The translations under genes and the position numbers were made by a program. Of a stretch of DNA of 64,000 nucleotides, positions 1-11,072 are shown in pieces. The DNA is taken from positions 868,001 to 932,000 of the forward strand of contig JAHLJZ010000001.1 in assembly GCA_025602915.1 (NCBI GenBank), given 5' to 3'. The notes beneath the pieces are model-generated. The model ran no database searches. It was not told the origin of the DNA and saw only the letters and a program-made list of their open reading frames with translations. The first letter of the stretch is position 1. Every line of letters starts with the position of its first letter. Origin of the DNA: Paraphysoderma sedebokerense. Lineage: Eukaryota; Blastocladiomycota; Physodermatomycetes; Physodermatales; Physodermataceae.

Positions 1-732
<732 letters not shown>

Positions 733-843
733 ATCAAAACAGGATCTCTGAAAAAGTTGATTTGTATTCTAATAATTACGAGTCAATACAATGATGCAAT
801 TTAAAATTCACATATTTTACAATTCATAGTCACTATATCTGAA

Positions 844-2102
844 TTATTCGATATCTTGACTCAGTGCTGATCGATCTCTCGTGGATGCTTCAAAGATGAC
901 TAATTAAATGGATAGGTGAAAATTCTGATTCACACAATTAAGGAGGAGCCATACTTACCATAGAAGTTCGTCAGTTTAAATGCCCAATTTTCGGGATTTC
1001 TTTCCACCAGTAAGTAGGGATATTCGGAAACCTTTGTAAGATCCAATACGGGGTTAGATTGGCCCAAATTACACTGCATTACACAAAATAGTCATGAGCT
1101 ATACCTGAATAGATCTCGACCGCAAACTGACATGATGACACAGGATTTCTGGCTTAGTGTCATACAGTTTTTCAAAAACACTATTATCAACATCATCTAT
1201 CCAATTTTCATTAGGAGGAGTCCACCCAGGTTCTTCACCATCTCCGATGAAACGCCAATCCAAAGTCGCACTCTCGAATAAATTACTTTGATATCTTCCG
1301 TCAGGATCAAATGCAGAAACAAGTTGCAACTCCTCCGGTAATATATCAAACGTAATATTTTGAAACGAAAAATCAAAAACCGGTTTTGTCAATTCCGATC
1401 TCAATATAAAAGATCTTTTTGCATCCTCCACCGATAACGCATATGTCAATTTCCACGCTGAATTGAAACTCCTCGAATCGATCGATAAAGGGATAAGCCA
1501 AAATGGTGTAGTTTGAGTCAAAAAAGCTGTAAGTTCTGTTCGAGAGAATGATTCAAAGTGGGGCATTTCATTGATAAGTCCGAATTCGTAACGATCCTTG
1601 AGTAGGCGAATTACGTCATGTTCGGTGAGAGTATTTAGTAAATGAATGTAATCTGCAAAAGGATGAAGATTGTATTCTATGTTTTGGATTTTGGATTTCC
1701 ACTCCCAATGACTGTAACAATAAATCAATAAGAAAGATCCACAGATGCGCATCCAAGATTGAGATTGAAACGGCTCTCTTACCATAGATTTCGCCAGAGA
1801 ATGTCATCCTGAGATAGTTTCCAATAGAATCTACAACATTTGGAGAATTCACATAAACTTTTTGAATCAAGAAATGACAGGACTTGATAGGTTATTTCCC
1901 TCGGAAAACGGGACAAAAGGCAGCCCTGGCTGGGTTGAATAGCGACGACCGATTGGATACTCAACGGAAAAGACGGCGAGTCAGACATTTCGACATGGGA
2001 TGCTAGACGTAGCGAACTAAAGAGATCTAATCGTTTTAAAAAATCCAAAAATTTGTGTAATTTCATGAATGTCGGACCAGAATGAAATAGACCAGGTAGC
2101 AT
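844..2102 (-). CDS. F-box protein, substrate-receptor type
   Basis: Four exons read on the minus strand: 2102-1783, 1711-1105, 1073-959 and 899-844. An F-box occupies roughly residues 50-95, with the core FPREITYQVLSFLDSKSLCE and ending ILWRNL. F-boxes bind Skp1 and place the protein in an SCF ubiquitin ligase. The rest, about 265 residues, should recruit the target but shows no leucine-rich repeats, WD repeats or other domain I know. It is rich in Trp and acidic residues (GDGEEPGWTPPNENWIDD) and ends in a hydrophobic stretch, YPYLLVERNPENWAFKL. The start at 2102 is the first ATG of the frame; ATGs at 2066 and further in would still keep the F-box. The gene follows the RhoGAP gene on the same strand. 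Target unknown. Confidence 0.72.
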
Positions 2103-2302
2103 CTATCAGCGTCAGGTCGACCGGTAGACGGGGCAGTGGCTGAAGCCGAGCAATGAGGTCACCGCACAGCCCTGAAAATTGGCGGATGAATGAAATAAGT
2201 ACAGATAAGATATTTACTTTATTCACATTTAGACATTTGATTAAATAATTACAAGTTCGGAATAACCCGAATCTCTATCTATGAAGCTATCACCCTTCAG
2301 TT

Positions 2303-4976
2303 CTATTCATCAGTATCAAAGATAATTCTAAAATTGGTTAAAATAATTTCCACCACTTTACATTGATAATATAAATCGTTCGTTGTGTCGATGCCATCAG
2401 GGGCAGATAGAAGTATAGGACCGAAAATAATAGATAAACCATGAACGGTTATTTTATTTCTATGCTGTCTCTGTCCAACTCTGTCAAGTTCATAAATCAT
2501 CCGTCAAAAATCGCTGTGTAATTGTAGCAACGAAAATCAATCAACATACCTATCTAAATGATTCATCAAAAGTCGTAATGTCGCGTAGTTAGGATCCGGA
2601 AGTTTATTGACTAAATCATGAATAGTCAACAGTCGCATTCGCTCATCGTCCATTCGGGCAGCGGACATAAATTCGCGGTACATAATTTTAGTGAAGAGTG
2701 GATCTGGAAGTTCGCGGAAGAAGATCTTAATAAGACCAGTGACGCACGACGGGTCGGCAAGAACATCTTCAGAACGCAAGTTATACGAAGGGTCTGGAAA
2801 AGGAAAAGGAAGAGTGGAAGGATGAGTGACTATAACGTTGGAAAGATTCTCAATATGCAACGTACCCTTGTCAATCGCGGTTTTCACCTTCTGCAGAACA
2901 CTGCCGGGAGGCGATGCCCTGTATACCCCGATGGCATCGGAGCAAAATTCTTCAACAAGTCCGAAACAGTTCCTCAAGAATGACGGAACATCGCTATTCT
3001 CTCTATCCAAGAGTTCAGCCAAATTGGTTCCGAATGTTGGATTTATGACTTTATTGGAGGGTACAACTGGCTGTATTTCCGATGCAACAAAAACAGTTAA
3101 GTAAGATGTGATAATTCTACTTTAGATAAGTTGTAAATAAATTCACCATTCCGTATTGATCCTCTTTAATTTCAGCCAATGTGATGTCTGTATTTTTGGC
3201 AACATATCCGGTTACGAATTCTTTCAGATCCGCTTTATTGTCGATTTGTTCGATAATGGATCGTAAGCCTCGTTCTGTGAATAAAGAATAATCTGTTATC
3301 ATCTTTGTATCAATATTAATAATCAACAGGTAAAGCCTACCTGTAGAGTTCAAAGGACTGATGGTTGTGGCATCAGACATCAAAGCTTGTTCATAGAGAT
3401 ATGAATATTTGCTCAAATGATACTGCAGGGCGGCATCGCATTCATCGTTCGTTTCTTTCAATGACTGGGTAATCAAGCGAAAATATTTTGTAAGATTGTT
3501 GATAAACTATACATTAGACGAGCGCTAGATTTACCTTCAAGATTCTTGGCAAGTGGACATTGTGAAATTCAGCTCTGACCTGATTGGTCTGGGCCAATTG
3601 GTTCTTGTATCCCTCATTCGCTTGTGCGGCTTTGTAGCGAGCAGATTCCTCTTCTTTGATCAACTGAATGAAATAAAAACAATTATTAACATTCGCGATC
3701 AGATGTCGAAACTAACCGACGTGGCTTACCTTCTCAGGTTTCTTGGATTGTTGGAAGATACCAATGGTGCTACTCATACTTCGAGGCATCCCTTTTCCTC
3801 CATGATTGATATGGCCACCGTTTTCTTTCATTTGAATTGCTTTATCCCAGTTGTCGCTAGAGGATTCATACTTCATTCTTGCCTTCTCCAGGGCAGCTTC
3901 AGATTGCGAAAGATGTTTTTCATGCTTCTCACCAGCTTCTTTGAGCTTTTTGCGGGACACAACAGTGTTAGAAATAATCAAATAACTATCCTAGATTAAA
4001 GAAACGAACAACTTACTTGCTTACGCGATCTCTCAGTGTCTTTAAATGCAGTATTCAAATCATCCGCGACCTCCGAAACGAACTGCGAGAATTTGAGTCG
4101 ATTATTCGCGATAAGTTCATGCACTTTAGAAGTTTGACGTAAACTCTCAATAAATGTTCTATAATGTATTTCATTAATTTCAGATAAATGTATTCAAGAA
4201 AGAAATAAGGCAAAAACCGCGTACCCTTGCTTGCCGTCTCCCTTCTCGATATACTCGTTCACACTTTGAGCCAATTTCGTCATACTTTTAGCATATTCCT
4301 CTTCAATTGCTGCTCTCTTTTTTAAAAATGTAATAGTTTCCTACGATTTTTGTGGATTGTTATACTTAAATCGAGATCAGTTATGGCTGAAAGAAACCTT
4401 TCAAGACTTACTTTGCAAGAGTTCATATTTTGCTTGACTCTATCCAGAAGCAGCGGGAATCCACACTAAATCATTATAAAAGGCAATTAAAAATAATCGA
4501 AATTGGAATTCATGATGTAAGATGTCCGTATAACGTTAGCATTCATGCAATCCGTTTACAATGCACCTGATTGTGGCGGTGATACAAAAATTTCATCATA
4601 CCTCAACTTGGGAAAGAAACTTGACCAACGATTCAGTTTCGCCCTCTACATCATCTTGCTCTTCTCCGTTGTTGGATTTAACATAAGATTCTCCTTTATC
4701 AATTCGGCTGACGGAGTTGTCGATGGTACTTTCTACGTCGTTCAAGTCGAGAACTGTATCACCGGCGTTCGTTTCAGTTTCAGCTAAAGTTGTGTTTACA
4801 TCAGAATCGGAATTAGAGACGTTTGTCACTGATGTGTTGAGTGTTAGAGAAGAGGATGCAGCCTCTGAAGCTTGTCCTCGTTTGAGCGAATAGAATTTTG
4901 GTTTGGAACTGAAGATGGATGATTTTGATTTCGTCAGAGTCCGAGCCCTCTGTTGGCGAGCTTGTTCTGATAACAT
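2303..4976 (-). CDS. F-BAR and RhoGAP domain protein, Rgd1-like
   Basis: This GTPase-activating protein for a Rho-family GTPase has a membrane-curving F-BAR module in front. The first exon (4976 to about 4600) is Ser/Thr-rich and disordered. Later exons carry the FCH/F-BAR signature, with FLKKRAAIEEEYAKSM near 4260-4330, then long coiled-coil segments to about 3120. The RhoGAP domain spans roughly 3040 down to 2303: the arginine-finger loop is GVYRASP, followed by FFRELPDPLF, LPDPNYATLRLLMNHL and VHGLSIIFGPILL. Human and yeast families usually have G-[IV]-[YF]-R-x-S-G; here Pro replaces the last Gly, but the finger Arg is present. The gene has about ten exons. In yeast, Rgd1 acts on Rho3/Rho4 in polarity and cytokinesis; applying that here is inference. 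Confidence 0.88.
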
Positions 4977-5523
4977 GGCACCCAGTAATATATCGAATGT
5001 TTAAACAGTTATGTATAGAATATAACTCAAATTCAGTATGGAATGGGAGTATTGAGTCTACGGACGGAAAGTGCGACTTGCGAGGGAGAGAGGGAGAGCA
5101 TATGCCGACCACAGTGCGCGTCACAGACTCGCTTCAACTGTGGACAGCGTCATTTGGCAGAATTACAAAATGGTATATTTTCGTCATATATAAAAGCACA
5201 AATTTCATATACAGTCCGCAATATTTGGAATAACACCATTGAAAATTGAAATGTATACATGAAATAAAAATAAAAAGTTTAAATCAAGAAGAAAATTGTA
5301 TGTGTTACAAAACTACTTTGTTTGTATAGTTAATTATAGACAAGTATCCAACAGACTCTAACGTGAATCCCAAGAAAGAGAAAAATGAATAAAAAATGAG
5401 TATGATCTAATTCAAAAAGTGGGGTATACAATACACTATCTCTCTTTCCAGCATTTCCGCCAGTGGTCGAATTTCAAAAACCGTCACGGATCCCTTATGT
5501 TGTCATCCAAACTCATATAACAC

Positions 5524-8500
5524 TTAGTTACTCACGGTACCGACCAACCCACCAACCACCGACATACTACTGTTTGCGGTTTGAGGAACGCTAGTGGGGA
5601 CAGCAAAAGTTCCATTCGACTTGCGTTGATTTTTGGCCGACACAAGACCCTTCTCAGCGAAATAAGGATTAAGATAGGGATCTTGACAGACGGTGAGAAC
5701 GTCGGGTCGTCTTTCTTTGTGGTACTCCAGGCACCGTTTAATGAAGTCCTGAAGACAAAAATAACCGCTGTTAGAGCAATTTATGTTAAGAACAAACGGG
5801 AAAAAATGAACATACTTTTGTCTCTTGAGAGACAATAGGTTTCGGTGGAAAATCCAACGTTTGAGAGTCCTTCGATAGATGGTTCGCCACAACCGCTTGT
5901 GGATGTCGGCCATGATGGAACGGTTTACGGCCATAGAGAAGTTGGTAAAAGATGACACCAACAGAGTAGACATCAACCTGTAAGCAAAAGGTATGTTGGG
6001 TGAGAATCGTTCCTTCACTTCCAAGATTGAAAGAAATTGTGAAGACAAACCTTAGATGATATCATGGGACCTTCTTGATTGCCAGATGGCGTGGAGAAGC
6101 ATTCGGCAGGTAGGTACCTAAACGTCCGAAAAACAGGTTAAAATAAGACTATAAAGTGATGACGGTTGAAAGTACGCCTTACCAATATGTTCCGGCTCCT
6201 TGGCTGGTTAGCTCGATTTCGCGAGTTTGTTCCATCTCATTTTCTTGAAGATCAATGATCTTACTCAATCCGAAATCGGTTAACTTTATCCTCCCTCTAT
6301 AGAAAAGGATATTTCCAGGTTTTAAATCATAATGAATCACAGGCTGAGGCAATTCATTCAGATACTTCAAAGCCGAGAATATCTGTACAACGATACTCTT
6401 TGCCTCGCGCTCTGGCAAGCAACCGTCTGGCCCACCACGGGAATGTACGTATTGATCTAAATCAGTCGACCCTTCGACGTATTCAAGGACTGTACAAAAG
6501 GATGATTGATCGATTTCAAAGACGTCGTAAAGTCGGACGATTCGAGGATGTTTGAGCTTCTTATGGATTCGATACTCCCGAAGAGAGTGCTTGACATAAT
6601 TGGCTTTACGGTTTTCGCTCCAATTCTCATTCAATGCATGAATTTTACAAGCAACAACCCGCAGCTCCTGCAAATCGTAAGCCTTCATGGAGATTATAAA
6701 ATATTAGCACCGTCGATTCTAAATAAATCTAATGACGTCGTACGTACTTTGAATACTTCTGAGAAGCCCCCTTTACCAATCAGCTGGAGTAAGAAATAAC
6801 GATCATTCAACGTTCTTTGACAAGTAAACCTTGAATTGTCCTCGTCTCTAATCCTTCGGACTTCACGCATATGAAGATCTTTCTCCACCTTTAACGCCTG
6901 AAGTTGGGCCAGAATATCGTTTTCCTCTTTCTTCAAAGTATTTAAGCGTAGCTTGAAGATTTCTTCTTGCTCGCAAACATCATGGGCTTCTTCGACAACA
7001 TCTCTTGGCACTTCGTCTAAAGTTTGAACCAAATCGAGATCAAAATTTGTACCCTTATCTACATGGTGGGTTCTGAGTTAATACAAATCGCCACGGACGC
7101 GAGATTGAATGAAAACGGAAACAGAGCACATACTAAGGTGCCTTTTTCGATTCGAAATCAGTTTCTTTTGCCGCTCGATTTCCTCTCGTTCTGATTGAAT
7201 CAACCTGAGTTTATCACCCAATTCAGTAAAAGCGTAGCCCTCCCGCCACGTTTCCTTGAAGTCAACTCCCACCCTAATTGGCACAGGCAAAGTATTAGCA
7301 CGTAAACAAAGACATCATTGTGAAAGAGTCCTAGAAAATACCTTTCATAATGTACTGACGCTAATCGAAGAGAATTCTCGTTCACTCTTCTACGGTCTTC
7401 TCGGCATTTTTGCTTTGCCTCTGATTCCAAGAACTCTATCAGTACTTGGCGCACTTTGATTTCTCGTTCTTGTAAATTGGTTTGATACTAATAAAATCCA
7501 CGGTTCAGTAAGAGGTCTATTCAATTAAGCAATGTGCCAACAAAAGTTACTTACCGATTCCATTTCTTTCTTCAGCAACTGAGCCTCACTTTCCAGTTGA
7601 CTATAATCTTTCTCCATGACAGTAATCGTGTCATTATATTTAGCACATTCTGTCTGAAACTGCGCCCGCGTTAAATCCAGCTCTCTTGTCAACATATCAA
7701 TATTCTGTTTTAAAATCTGATTTTCTTCAAAGAATTTTCGATAATCGTCAGATTGGCTTGAATGAGTTGGTGCACTGTGACGCGAGATCCTAGGTGAAGG
7801 TAAAGCTGGATCGGCAACAACTGGCATTGACTGTGAATGCATGGTGGGACCAGGCTGACTGGTTGACGGTTGAGCATCGTCGGCCGGGTCCGCCATTGGG
7901 CTTTTGGGCTTCGGCTCTGTCGAATTTTGGCTCGACGAAGATTTGTTACTTTTTGGAAGCGGAGGGAAGTAACTGCTAATGGGTTTGACTGCGGCATTAG
8001 GTTTCGCCGGCTGCGAATTGGAAGACGTCGATTCCATAGAATTATTGAAAGATGGGGTGCGACGGGGCATGGTGGTATTTGGATGCATTGCTGCCGATGA
8101 CAGTATATAGTTACCATATTGATACGGATTATGTTGTTGAATGTGTGATTGATAAGGAGATGGTGGGTGGGATGGATACATTTGGTGAGGGTGCACATAA
8201 TGGTTGGGTGGGATGTACCCTGGCGGCTGATTCTGCGCTGGATAATGGGTAGGTAAAGGGTAAGTGGAAGGGTCGAAAGTGACATGGGGATGCGGCGCTC
8301 TGAATGACGTTGGTGATCTTTGTCCGGAGCGCAAATACGGAGATGGAGGTTGAATCTGAGAGGGATCAAGTAATGGGTTTTGATGGGCGAACGGTGCGAA
8401 AATGTCGGATCGAGAAGCCAAGCTTGCATGAACTATTTGGGGAGATAGCTGATGATTGATACAGGGAGAGCCTGGGTGCGACAAGTTCGGACCGCTGCTG

Positions 8501-9676
8501 TTACTTAGTTTGCGTTTTTTGGTAACCGAAGGACCATTGGCTTTTTGAATACGCTTTAGCCGATCTTGGACCTGCTTTACAGTTCTGTTTAAGTTGTAGG
8601 CAGTAATGATCTGTTCGATGTCGTTGTTAAATCTTTGAAGACCCTAGGGATTCAAAATGTCAAAGAATGAGTTGGTGCAAATGGTTAACGCAGAGTGTCG
8701 GCCAAACAATAAATACCTCCAATATTTTTTGGTCCTCTTCGGGTGTAAATTTGACTTTTGGATTAGCTTTGTGTGGATGACTCGACTTCCGACGTCTTGA
8801 GCTGCTCGATGCCACATTTATCATCGTTGGATCTTTCTCGGTTCCTTCATCAAGCACAGCACGTACACTGTCTCGGGTTTCAATAAATCCCTCTTGTTGA
8901 TTCTCAGCTTGAATGATTTCGCGCAGTGATGCAAATCCTGGAGTCTGGGCTTGTGCGACGGGGGAATTTGGAATCAGCAGAGTCGGAGCATCTGACGAAG
9001 TTGGGTTGCTTTCGAGAAGCTGAGGTAGACGATGATGATGAATTAATCCTCCCTGATGATAGTTTGGTTTGCTTATGTTGGAGGTAGATAAATTGGCCGG
9101 CGATTTGTCGAATTGAGATGAAGACGTGGACCGAAACGACACAGAATCCAAAAATCGTTTCCTTGGTGATATGAAGCGCTGACCGTATTCCTCCTCCGAC
9201 TCTATCGAAGCAGCCTCATCATCTTCTCCTTCTAATTCATCCACCTCTTCGGTGATATCTAGATTCATTGAAGCTACACCAGATCTGGTTGCTCCAACAG
9301 ACTGACTGTTACCACCCTCAACACCTTCATATCCAAACGGTGTAAATGAAGGGGAAATCGATGACGTAGGCGAAACAGCCGCAGATTCAGCTGGGACTGT
9401 TGAAGCTTGGGAACTCACATAACCGGTATCTAGTTGATCAACGACTTCTGTTGCATCTACTTCGTCACTACTCTCAGTTTCGACGGTAGTAGGTATCGAA
9501 CTTTTCATTTGATTACCTTGATCAGGTGCGTTCTCCATAGCCGAAAGCTTTTCGATGGAGGGGGTCGGTAGTTGAGATAACAAATTAACAGAATCGATAC
9601 CGGCACATCTAGCTTCGAGCAGGATTCGTTTAATGTCGTTGTTCTTGGGATGGTTGTTTATCTCTTCTGATGTCAT
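5524..9676 (-). CDS. Tousled-like Ser/Thr kinase with N-terminal SANT/Myb domain
   Basis: The C-terminal half is a tousled-like kinase, a nuclear kinase that phosphorylates histone chaperones such as Asf1. The coiled-coil [15 protein letters not shown] leads into [15 protein letters not shown] (ATP loop), [13 protein letters not shown] (catalytic loop), [22 protein letters not shown] and [20 protein letters not shown], the TLK hallmarks. The end DPYLNPYF also fits. Around 7960 the segment ISSYFPPLP matches the PIP-like ISDYF motif of animal TLKs. Without any stop, this frame continues upstream to a splice acceptor at 8650, and the joined exon supplies a SANT/Myb domain ([11 protein letters not shown], then [15 protein letters not shown]). 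In front lie about 310 acidic, Ser-rich residues. The start is the first ATG after the disordered 5' reading frame. The SANT fusion is unusual for the family. Confidence 0.87.
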
Positions 9677-11072
9677 GTAATCGGCAAGTTTAAATGTCAA
9701 GTTATTGTAGATGAGTTTGAATATTACACTGAGTATTGAATAAGAGTCGGGGTAATGGTTATCTGTGGGGCGGACTGCAGTCGTCAGTTCGCAGAGTGTT
9801 CATGTGAAAAGGGAACACAAAACAAATGCTGCGCCGGCGGAGGAACGAGGCGACAACGTGAATGAGGAATGAGATAGCAGGGAGGAGAGGAGGGAGTGTG
9901 TGCGAAAGGAGAGAAAGAGTGCGGATGTGGAGAAAGCAGAGGGGAATGCAGATGGAATGATTTTCTAAGCTTTTCTCGCTTCTTCGCTCTTGGCTGCGTG
10001 TTACTTGACTGAGACCGAGGCTGTGGGAATGACTGCGAGTGCCGTGTCGATTGATCTCTTGTCGGGAGTAGAGAATGTATCCAGCAGTATACACACTCAC
10101 ACTATATCCACTCTCGCAGATGTAAACAGACACAGTAATTGAAACGGTTGTATTTGTCGCAAACAGTGACAAAATTAGTCATTTGCCGTTTAAACAACTC
10201 ACTCCGTCAAATGACTCAATTAAGCGACTTGGATCGGCAATTGCAATACTCTCAATTATCCGTACACTATAACTATACAACAGTGAGTGTATCTATGTAC
10301 AGATTCTTCATTTTAATGTCATCACTTTGAACTTTAGGTATCATTGGTATCTTCTTCACCAACTCCGATCGATCCTTTCTCTGCAAACGGCCCGACGTTC
10401 CCATGAGTTGTCCCGGTCAAAACGCGTTCTGAAGTAGCGTCTGAGGAATTTGGACAATCTATAAAGATCATTCATCATTTACTTTGGCAATGTGATATAA
10501 TCGACAGCTACTTCCCCTGCAATATTCGAACTCGTTCATCTACACTTGATCCCTAATATTTTCTCTTGGGGTCGTCCATGACAGCCGTTTCGCGGTAATT
10601 GCCCGTGTGTAACACTGGCAAACCGGCGCCGAATTGCATTAAAAAGTTTACAATGCAGTTGACCTATTGTTGCACACCTGCACAACGAAACCTCGGAGTT
10701 AAATAATTACCCTAATGAAGGTTACGTGATGATGAAGTCAATTTCAAATAATCTTATTTAAATGTGTGCCCCTCTTTTAATCGAAGTTTCTCCGCAAGAT
10801 TGCCACAGTCTGACATGTTTGATGGCGTGTTTATTACGCTATCTCCATTTCTCCATACTGCGGCTCCAGGCTCACTGGCTACGGTGACCGATTCTTTCTT
10901 ATACATTTACTTTACATTTATTTCTGTTATCGCAACACCGTACGATTTCGCATTTCTACCTGCTTTACATTTGATCTAGCACATTTAATAACACATTCGA
11001 CAATTCCCATAAGACTCGACGGAAGCGTAAGAAATATAAAAGTAGTGATAAAAGATAAAAACACCATGTAAG
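9677..11072. other. Intergenic stretch upstream of the kinase gene
   Basis: This 1.4 kb lies between the start of the SANT-kinase gene and the end of the Rsc7/PHD gene, both on the minus strand, so it should contain the kinase promoter and the neighbour's 3' UTR. Around 9830-10030 a GA-rich plus strand (TC-rich on the coding strand) is seen, as is common in fungal promoters and 5' leaders. Apart from the weak exon candidates listed separately at 10334-10639, I see no supported gene, tRNA or repeat. Confidence 0.5.
10334..10639 (-). CDS. Possible small gene or stray exons, weak
   Basis: Two stretches look protein-like on the minus strand. One is a 28-residue frame from ATG at 10639 to TAG at 10553, beginning MQFGAGLPVLHTGNYRET. 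The other runs from a good acceptor at 10459 to TAA at 10334 and includes TSERVLTGTTHGNVG. I could not join them in frame with convincing splice sites, and I recognise no family. They could be a small conserved protein with an intron I have misread, or chance. Listed so the spot is not lost. Confidence 0.2.

Noticed and set aside
5000-5520. Short frames on both strands between the RhoGAP and kinase genes
   Set aside because: About 70-105 codons, AT-rich, no domain, and cut by stops in all neighbouring frames.
7710-8429. Long minus-strand frame in another phase of the kinase N-terminal exon
   Set aside because: The true frame joins in phase to both the SANT exon and the TLK coiled coil; the other is a shadow of Pro/Ser-rich coding sequence.
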